Below are positions 13,119 to 17,050 of a DNA stretch of 17,050 bases, in pieces. The stretch lies in contig JAITQY010000043.1 in assembly GCA_031288675.1 (NCBI GenBank), positions 1 to 17,050 of the forward strand. Direction: 5' to 3'. The notes under the pieces were generated by a model. That model ran no database searches. It worked only from the letters and a program-made list of their open reading frames with translations, and was not told the DNA's origin. A program made the position numbers and the translations under genes. Source of the DNA: Oscillospiraceae bacterium. Its GTDB lineage: Bacteria; Bacillota; Clostridia; Oscillospirales; Oscillospiraceae. Numbering within the stretch: the first letter of the stretch is position 1; the number at the start of each line of letters is the position of its first letter.

Positions 13119-13862
13119 ATGTACACATTGACAAGCGACCAATTTGTATTGCTCGGCGAGAAGTTAGATTCCCCTGTTCTTAAAGCTATTGCCGGCGACC
13201 GTACCATTGCCGACCGCGCCGCTGCTGAGCAGGAGCTTATCGATCTTAAAGCGCTTAACAACGCGGAGCTGAAGGAGCAAATCGCGATTCTTGACGACGG
13301 TTATGACAGACGGGTAACGCGTCTTGACCAGGCGGATCAACCGTATGAGGCGCTTGCCGTTAAGGGCGATGTTCTTGTGGCGGTCAACCAGACGTCTATC
13401 AAGGAGTGGGCAAACAAAATCACGACGTTTACTATTGCCGTCGAGCCTGCAAATACGTATCTTGAATCCCTGAAAAAGTATCTCGGATTTATAGAGACGG
13501 GTGATAATCAGCTGCTGCGCAAATTTATCTCTAAAGTTTCGGTCGCAAATCATCTGAAGTATCTTGACACTATGCAGCGCATCACACTGCCGATAGCGGT
13601 CAAGAAATACCGCCGCAGTTACGGGTTCAAAACTCAGGAAATGTATATGTTCAACGCGTTTCTGTTTGATAAGAATAACTTCAAATTCACATATGAAGAA
13701 GGCGGCAAGAAGTTAGACGCGGAAGTCCTGCACAGCGGAGTTTTCCAAATAATTTCTTTCAGGGGCAAAAATTTGTTTGGGCAAGAGACAAACAACTATT
13801 ATCATCTGGGAATGAAAAAGTCATTTGAGGCGGTTCGCAAGACGCTTGGACTAAAAAAGTAA
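13119..13862 (+). CDS. Unrecognised 247-residue cytosolic protein
   Basis: I do not recognise a family. The protein has no signal peptide or membrane segment. The N-terminal 80 residues are charged and probably helical (LTSDQFVLLGEKL, AAAEQELIDLKALNNAELKEQIAIL). Residues 85-145 contain alternating hydrophobic stretches that look alpha/beta (ALAVKGDVLVAVNQTSI, KITTFTIAVEP). The C-terminal third is basic and aromatic (KKYRRSYGFK, MYMFNAFLFDKNNFKF, NNYYHLGMKKSFEAVRKTLGLKK). The short N-terminal LTSDQFxLL opening is vaguely like EspG-type secretion chaperones, which I would not rely on. The coding sequence has the same base composition as its neighbours and good codon structure. It has a near-consensus promoter, GAGGT 8 nt before the ATG and a terminator-like hairpin, so it is likely a well-expressed single gene. 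Confidence 0.85.
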   Translation: MYTLTSDQFVLLGEKLDSPVLKAIAGDRTIADRAAAEQELIDLKALNNAELKEQIAILDDGYDRRVTRLDQADQPYEALAVKGDVLVAVNQTSIKEWANKITTFTIAVEPANTYLESLKKYLGFIETGDNQLLRKFISKVSVANHLKYLDTMQRITLPIAVKKYRRSYGFKTQEMYMFNAFLFDKNNFKFTYEEGGKKLDAEVLHSGVFQIISFRGKNLFGQETNNYYHLGMKKSFEAVRKTLGLKK

Positions 13863-13903
13863 GTTTTTAGGTTTTTTCATTATAAGTTTCTCCTAATATC
13901 AAA

Positions 13904-13935
13904 GAAAATTGCGGTTGTGCACGACCGCAGTTTTC
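13904..13935 (+). terminator. Terminator-like hairpin after the unknown gene
   Basis: GAAAATTGCGGT (13904-13915) pairs over 12 positions (one T-G) with ACCGCAGTTTTC (13924-13935) around an 8-nt loop. The 3' arm itself supplies TTTT, followed by TTGC. The A-rich 5' arm makes it potentially bidirectional. Confidence 0.7.
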
Positions 13936-13979
13936 TTGCATTCAGCGGTACTAAAGATATGAAAAAATAAAATCGCGTA

Positions 13980-14008
13980 TTGACAAATGTGCAGGGATGA
14001 TGTATAGT
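13980..14008 (+). promoter_or_regulatory. Promoter of potABC
   Basis: TTGACA (13980-13985), 17 bp spacer, TATAGT (14003-14008). No TGn extension. The potA ATG lies 39 nt downstream, with GGGGG upstream as ribosome binding site. Confidence 0.75.
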
Positions 14009-14047
14009 TCAATCAATATGAATATGGGTTAGATTGGGGGCAGATAG

Positions 14048-15103
14048 ATGTCCGATGTTCGCGTTCGCCTCGTGAATCTCGCGAAGGCGTTTGACGGTGA
14101 GACTGTTTTAGACAGGATTAACTTAGATATAAAAGACCGGGAGTTCCTTACGTTGCTTGGTCCCAGCGGTTGCGGCAAGACCACAACGCTGCGTATGATC
14201 GGTGGATTTTTAGTTCCGGACAGCGGGGACGTACTCTTTGACGGCGTTAGAATCAATGACTTGCCGCCTAACAAGCGTCAGGTCAATACTGTGTTTCAAA
14301 ACTATGCGCTGTTCACGCATATGAACGTATTTGAGAATGTTGCGTTCGGACTGCGTATCAGCAAGGTTTCTGAACCGGAAATCAAGCGGAGAGTCAGCGA
14401 GGCTTTAGAACTTGTGGATCTTCCGAACTACGGCAAGCGGTCGCCGACATATCTTTCGGGCGGACAGCGGCAGAGGGTCGCTATCGCGCGCGCGATTGTC
14501 AACCGTCCTAAGGTGCTGCTGCTTGATGAGCCTCTTTCCGCGCTGGATTTGAAATTGCGCAAGGAGATGCGGCGCGAGCTTATTGAAATCCAAAGGGAAG
14601 TCGGCATTACGTTCATCTATGTAACGCACGACCAGGAAGAGGCTCTGACAATGAGCGACACCGTAGTCGTAATGAACAAAGGTCAGATACAGCAGGTAGG
14701 CAGCCCGATAGATATTTATAATGAACCGACAAATGCGTTCGTTGCGGATTTTATCGGCGAAAGTAATATTATCCGCGGTACGATGCTCAGGGACAAGCTT
14801 GTTAATTTTTCCGGTCGTGATTTTGACTGTCTTGACGGCGGTTTTGCGTCTAACGAACCGGTTGACGTCGTCGTGCGTCCGGAGGATATAGACCTGTCGG
14901 TAATCAACGGCTCTGATGGGAGCGGGCGGTTGTGCGGTACTGTGCGGAGCATTATCTTTATGGGCGTGCATTACGAAATCATGGTAGATGGCGACGACGG
15001 CTTTGAATGGATGATACACAGCACTGATCCGGTAGTTCCGGAACAGCGCGTCGCGCTTAATCTCACCCCGGACGATATTCATATTATGCATATGACAGAT
15101 TAA
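14048..15103 (+). CDS. potA: Spermidine/putrescine ABC transporter ATPase
   Basis: PotA is the cytosolic ATPase that drives polyamine import through PotB and PotC. The 351-residue protein has Walker A GPSGCGKTT (38-46), Q-loop Gln84 in VFQNYALF, signature LSGGQRQR (136-143), Walker B LLLDEP with D160 and E161, LSALD, and H-loop His194 in VTHDQEEA. The C-terminal 100 residues form a TOBE-type regulatory domain (VDVVVRPEDIDL, VRSIIFMGVHYEIMVDG), as in PotA/CysA-class ATPases. IGESNI (237-242) is the common boundary between domains. Start ATG 14048. PotB follows after 24 nt. The polyamine assignment rests on the ATPase plus the two matched permeases; a related substrate such as another cationic compound is possible because no binding protein is seen here. 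Confidence 0.93.
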   Translation: MSDVRVRLVNLAKAFDGETVLDRINLDIKDREFLTLLGPSGCGKTTTLRMIGGFLVPDSGDVLFDGVRINDLPPNKRQVNTVFQNYALFTHMNVFENVAFGLRISKVSEPEIKRRVSEALELVDLPNYGKRSPTYLSGGQRQRVAIARAIVNRPKVLLLDEPLSALDLKLRKEMRRELIEIQREVGITFIYVTHDQEEALTMSDTVVVMNKGQIQQVGSPIDIYNEPTNAFVADFIGESNIIRGTMLRDKLVNFSGRDFDCLDGGFASNEPVDVVVRPEDIDLSVINGSDGSGRLCGTVRSIIFMGVHYEIMVDGDDGFEWMIHSTDPVVPEQRVALNLTPDDIHIMHMTD

Positions 15104-15127
15104 AAGGCAACAGGAGAGTAACTAATA

Positions 15128-15937
15128 TTGAAGAAACTGCTTTCGGTTCCGTATGTTGTATGGATGGCGGTATTTATATGTGCACCTATGGCGCTTGTGG
15201 TTGTGTACGCATTTTCAAGCGCTGGCGGCGGCTTTACCATGCGCAACTTTCAGGATTCCGCGAATTACGCTAATGTGTTTTTGCGGTCGCTGTCACTTGC
15301 CGCTATTGCTACTGTGATATGCCTCGTTATCGGATATCCTGTAGCGTACGCGTTAAGCCGGGAGGGTGAACGTCTGCAATCGGTAGTGATGATGCTGATA
15401 ATGCTTCCGATGTGGATGAACTTTCTGCTGAGAACCTACGCGTGGATGTCGCTGTTAGAGAACAACGGTTTGATAAACAACTTTCTTGGGTTGTTCGGGT
15501 TAGGACCGTTCAGAATGATAAATACTCAGGGCGCCGTAGTTCTCGGAATGGTGTATAATTACCTGCCGTTTATGATCCTTCCGATTTACAGCGTGATAGT
15601 TAAAATAGATCCGTCAGTCGTGGACGCGTCAAGAGACCTCGGCGCGAACAGTTACCGCGTATTTACGCGCGTAACATTTCCGCTTAGCTTACCGGGAGTA
15701 CTCTCCGGAGTTACGATGACCTTCGTGCCGAGCGTAAGTACGTTCGCGATTTCAAAGCTGTTAGGCGGAGGAAAGGAATTGCTGCTCGGCGACCTGATAG
15801 AAATGCAGTTTCTTGGAAGCGCGTATAATCCGCAGCTCGGCAGCGCGATAAGTTTGGTTATGATGGTGCTGATTTTGATTCTGATGTCGCTTATGAACAA
15901 ATTCGGCGGCGGCAGTGAGGATGCCGTACTTCTGTAG
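15128..15937 (+). CDS. potB: Spermidine/putrescine ABC transporter permease B
   Basis: A 269-residue inner-membrane permease of the MetI-like fold. Membrane segments are visible near 10-30, 54-75, 86-106, 135-158, 190-212 and 238-256. The segment MLPMWMNFLLRTYAWMSLL (92-110) with the following ENNGLINNFL is diagnostic for PotB-type permeases. The ATPase-contacting EAA loop is at about 166-190 (DASRDLGANSYRVFTRVTFP). The start is TTG at 15128 with AGGAGAG 9 nt upstream; the next ATG lies 12 codons in, inside the first membrane segment, so it is unlikely. A structured 96-nt gap separates it from potC. Confidence 0.92.
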   Translation: MKKLLSVPYVVWMAVFICAPMALVVVYAFSSAGGGFTMRNFQDSANYANVFLRSLSLAAIATVICLVIGYPVAYALSREGERLQSVVMMLIMLPMWMNFLLRTYAWMSLLENNGLINNFLGLFGLGPFRMINTQGAVVLGMVYNYLPFMILPIYSVIVKIDPSVVDASRDLGANSYRVFTRVTFPLSLPGVLSGVTMTFVPSVSTFAISKLLGGGKELLLGDLIEMQFLGSAYNPQLGSAISLVMMVLILILMSLMNKFGGGSEDAVLL

Positions 15938-15948
15938 AGAAATTTTTC

Positions 15949-16017
15949 ATACCGCTCTGCAATATAAATAAATCCCCTCTGCCGCTTTACGGTATCCCAA
16001 ACGGAGAAAGAGGGATT
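15949..16017 (+). promoter_or_regulatory. Intercistronic secondary structure between potB and potC
   Basis: AATCCC-C-TCT (15971-15980) pairs with AGAGGGATT (16009-16017) with one bulged C. Alternatively ATACCG (15949-15954) pairs with CGGTAT (15990-15995), which would exclude the first fold in part. There is no T run, so RNA stability, partial termination or translation control is more likely than full termination. The potC ribosome binding site GAGG (16023-16026) lies just after the stem. Confidence 0.5.
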
Positions 16018-16033
16018 GTTTCGAGGATAACAA

Positions 16034-16864
16034 ATGAAAAAGACAAATATATTCGGCAGATTGATTTCGTTGCTGGTATTCATATTCCTGTACGCGCCGA
16101 TAGCGGTACTGATAGTGCTGTCGTTTAACGCGTCCAAAAGCCGCAACGTATGGACTGGTTTTACTTTGGACTGGTATAAACAGCTGCTGCATAACCGGAT
16201 GATAATGAACGCCTTGTCCACAACGCTGAAAGTATCGGTGCTCGCGGCAGTAATTGCCACAGTTGCCGGAACATTCGCGGCTGTAGGATTGCACAGTATG
16301 CGCAAGCGTACACGCGGAACTCTGTTGTCGGTGAATCAAGTTCCCGTAATCAACGCGGACATAATAACCGGAGTCTCAATGATGCTGTTATTTGTCTCCG
16401 TGCGATTATTTCTCGGGAAATTTAACGTAAATTTTGAGCTTGGATTCGCAACGCTTCTTATCGCGCATCTGACATTCAATATACCGTATGTGATACTTTC
16501 GGTAATGCCGAAACTCTATCAGCTTGATAACAGTCTCTCCGACGCGGCGATGGACTTGGGCGCAAACTGGATAACGGCGTTCCGCAAGGTGATAATTCCG
16601 GAGATACGTCCCGGAATCGTCAACGGTATGCTTATCGCGTTTACGATGTCGATAGACGACTTTGTTATAAGCTACTTTACGGCAGGTTCGCACGTTCAGA
16701 CATTATCAATGACGATTTACAGCATGACACGCAGGCGTATCAGTCCGGAAATCAACGCGTTATCTACACTTTTGTTCGGTACGGTGCTGGTTTTGCTGGC
16801 GGTAGTAAATCTGCGTCAGCGCCGGGCAGCGGCAAAATTAGAAAAGTCAGAAAAGCCGGATTAG
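16034..16864 (+). CDS. potC: Spermidine/putrescine ABC transporter permease C
   Basis: A 276-residue MetI-fold permease partnering PotB. Membrane segments lie near 10-31, 62-85, 105-127, 138-158, 195-218 and 245-260. PotC-like signatures are LYAPIAVLIVLSFNASK (19-35), WYKQLLHN, FNIPYVILSVMPKL (148-161) and IDDFVISYF (207-215). The EAA loop is at about 169-194 (SDAAMDLGANWITAFRKVIIPEIRPG). The C-terminus ends in a charged tail with RQRR and lysines. Start ATG 16034 with GAGG 7 nt upstream. Directly after the stop comes repeat copy C; the usual potD gene for the polyamine-binding lipoprotein is not seen before the window ends. Confidence 0.93.
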   Translation: MKKTNIFGRLISLLVFIFLYAPIAVLIVLSFNASKSRNVWTGFTLDWYKQLLHNRMIMNALSTTLKVSVLAAVIATVAGTFAAVGLHSMRKRTRGTLLSVNQVPVINADIITGVSMMLLFVSVRLFLGKFNVNFELGFATLLIAHLTFNIPYVILSVMPKLYQLDNSLSDAAMDLGANWITAFRKVIIPEIRPGIVNGMLIAFTMSIDDFVISYFTAGSHVQTLSMTIYSMTRRRISPEINALSTLLFGTVLVLLAVVNLRQRRAAAKLEKSEKPD

Positions 16865-17050
16865 TCGGCAGTTCAATAGTCGTGAGTAGACAGTGGACGA
16901 GGGTAACGGCGGGCGAGCAATGCTCGCTACGAAAAACGAGACAGTCAGCAGTCGAGAGTGGACGATGGAAACGAGTAGCGTTAATCATTAAATATTAGCC
17001 ACTAATCATTACACCTGTATTATAGCACAAAGTTTCTGATTTGTCAAGAG
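16862..17050. repeat. Interspersed mosaic repeat, copy C (cut by window edge)
   Basis: It begins at the potC stop. The first module (AATAGTCGTGAGTAGACAGT, then GGACGAG) occurs at about 16874-16901, and a diverged second copy (GTCAGCAGTCGAGAGTGGAC) at about 16944-16963. Between them is an inverted repeat GCGAGCA-A-TGCTCGC (16912-16926) within CGGCGGGCGAGC. The heptad module (from 16980) and promoter module (17019-17047) follow. The first 71 core bases match copy A at 64 positions by hand count; the tail is beyond the window. Confidence 0.85.
17019..17047 (-). promoter_or_regulatory. Repeat-borne consensus promoter, copy C
   Basis: Minus-strand TTGACA (17047-17042), 17 bp spacer, TATAAT (17024-17019), with TGC before the -10. 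It points toward the 3' end of potC, about 155 nt away, and would produce a transcript antisense to it. Confidence 0.72.

Noticed and set aside
14405..15091. 228-residue minus-strand ORF opposite potA
   Set aside because: It is antisense to the conserved ATPase and TOBE coding sequence and shows no recognisable family or ribosome binding site.
15652..16305. 217-residue minus-strand ORF spanning the potB-potC gap
   Set aside because: It overlaps both permease genes in antisense and has no support beyond being open.

Overview
The window looks like a chromosomal segment of a low-to-mid GC Gram-positive bacterium of the class Clostridia, probably near the Oscillospirales. This rests on gene content (a two-module copper-amine-oxidase-like stalk protein, a TrpXYZ-type ABC transporter, PotABC, Lgt, a Maf/U32 pair), Gram-positive-style GGAGG ribosome binding sites, and near-consensus sigma-A promoters. 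It is inferred by reading only; no database was searched.

Layout. On the minus strand at the left edge, a Maf-family pyrophosphatase (cut by the window edge) overlaps the 3' end of a degenerate peptidase-U32-like gene. A gene-poor 507 bp stretch follows, carrying an interspersed repeat and two sets of promoter elements. On the plus strand come an ABC exporter half-transporter and lgt, probably one transcript, then a monocistronic SDR oxidoreductase with a textbook terminator. Next is a tRNA-Arg(ACG) gene with its own promoter and terminator. A structured leader precedes an operon for a TrpXYZ-family importer (lipoprotein, permease, ATPase) followed by an RsmC-like methyltransferase. An isolated AT-rich XRE-type regulator is bracketed by repeat copies. 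Then, on the minus strand, come an MmcQ/YjbR protein directly downstream of the RNase P RNA gene (rnpB) and a secreted stalk-domain protein. The plus strand resumes with an unrecognised 247-residue protein and the potABC polyamine importer genes. The window ends inside another repeat copy just after potC, and no potD is visible.

The most unusual element is a mosaic dispersed repeat (three long copies near 1.9-2.06, 11.15-11.3 and 16.86-17.05 kb, and one partial copy near 10.53 kb). Every long copy carries a perfect or near-perfect promoter on the minus strand: TTGACA, 17 bp spacer, extended -10 TGn, TATAAT. Depending on where a copy sits, this promoter points in sense into the U32-maf genes or antisense into the XRE and potC genes. 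The 105-bp core aligns without gaps between the first two copies, at 93 of 105 identical positions by hand count.

The window is also rich in candidate RNA-level control: a start codon inside a hairpin before the exporter, a ribosome binding site in a hairpin loop before lgt, a terminator/anti-terminator-like pair before the TrpX-type gene, and stem-loops between trpX/trpY-like genes and between potB and potC. I see no CRISPR array, transposase, integrase or phage structural gene, and no clearly new multi-gene system. The best candidate for something undescribed is the promoter-carrying repeat family.
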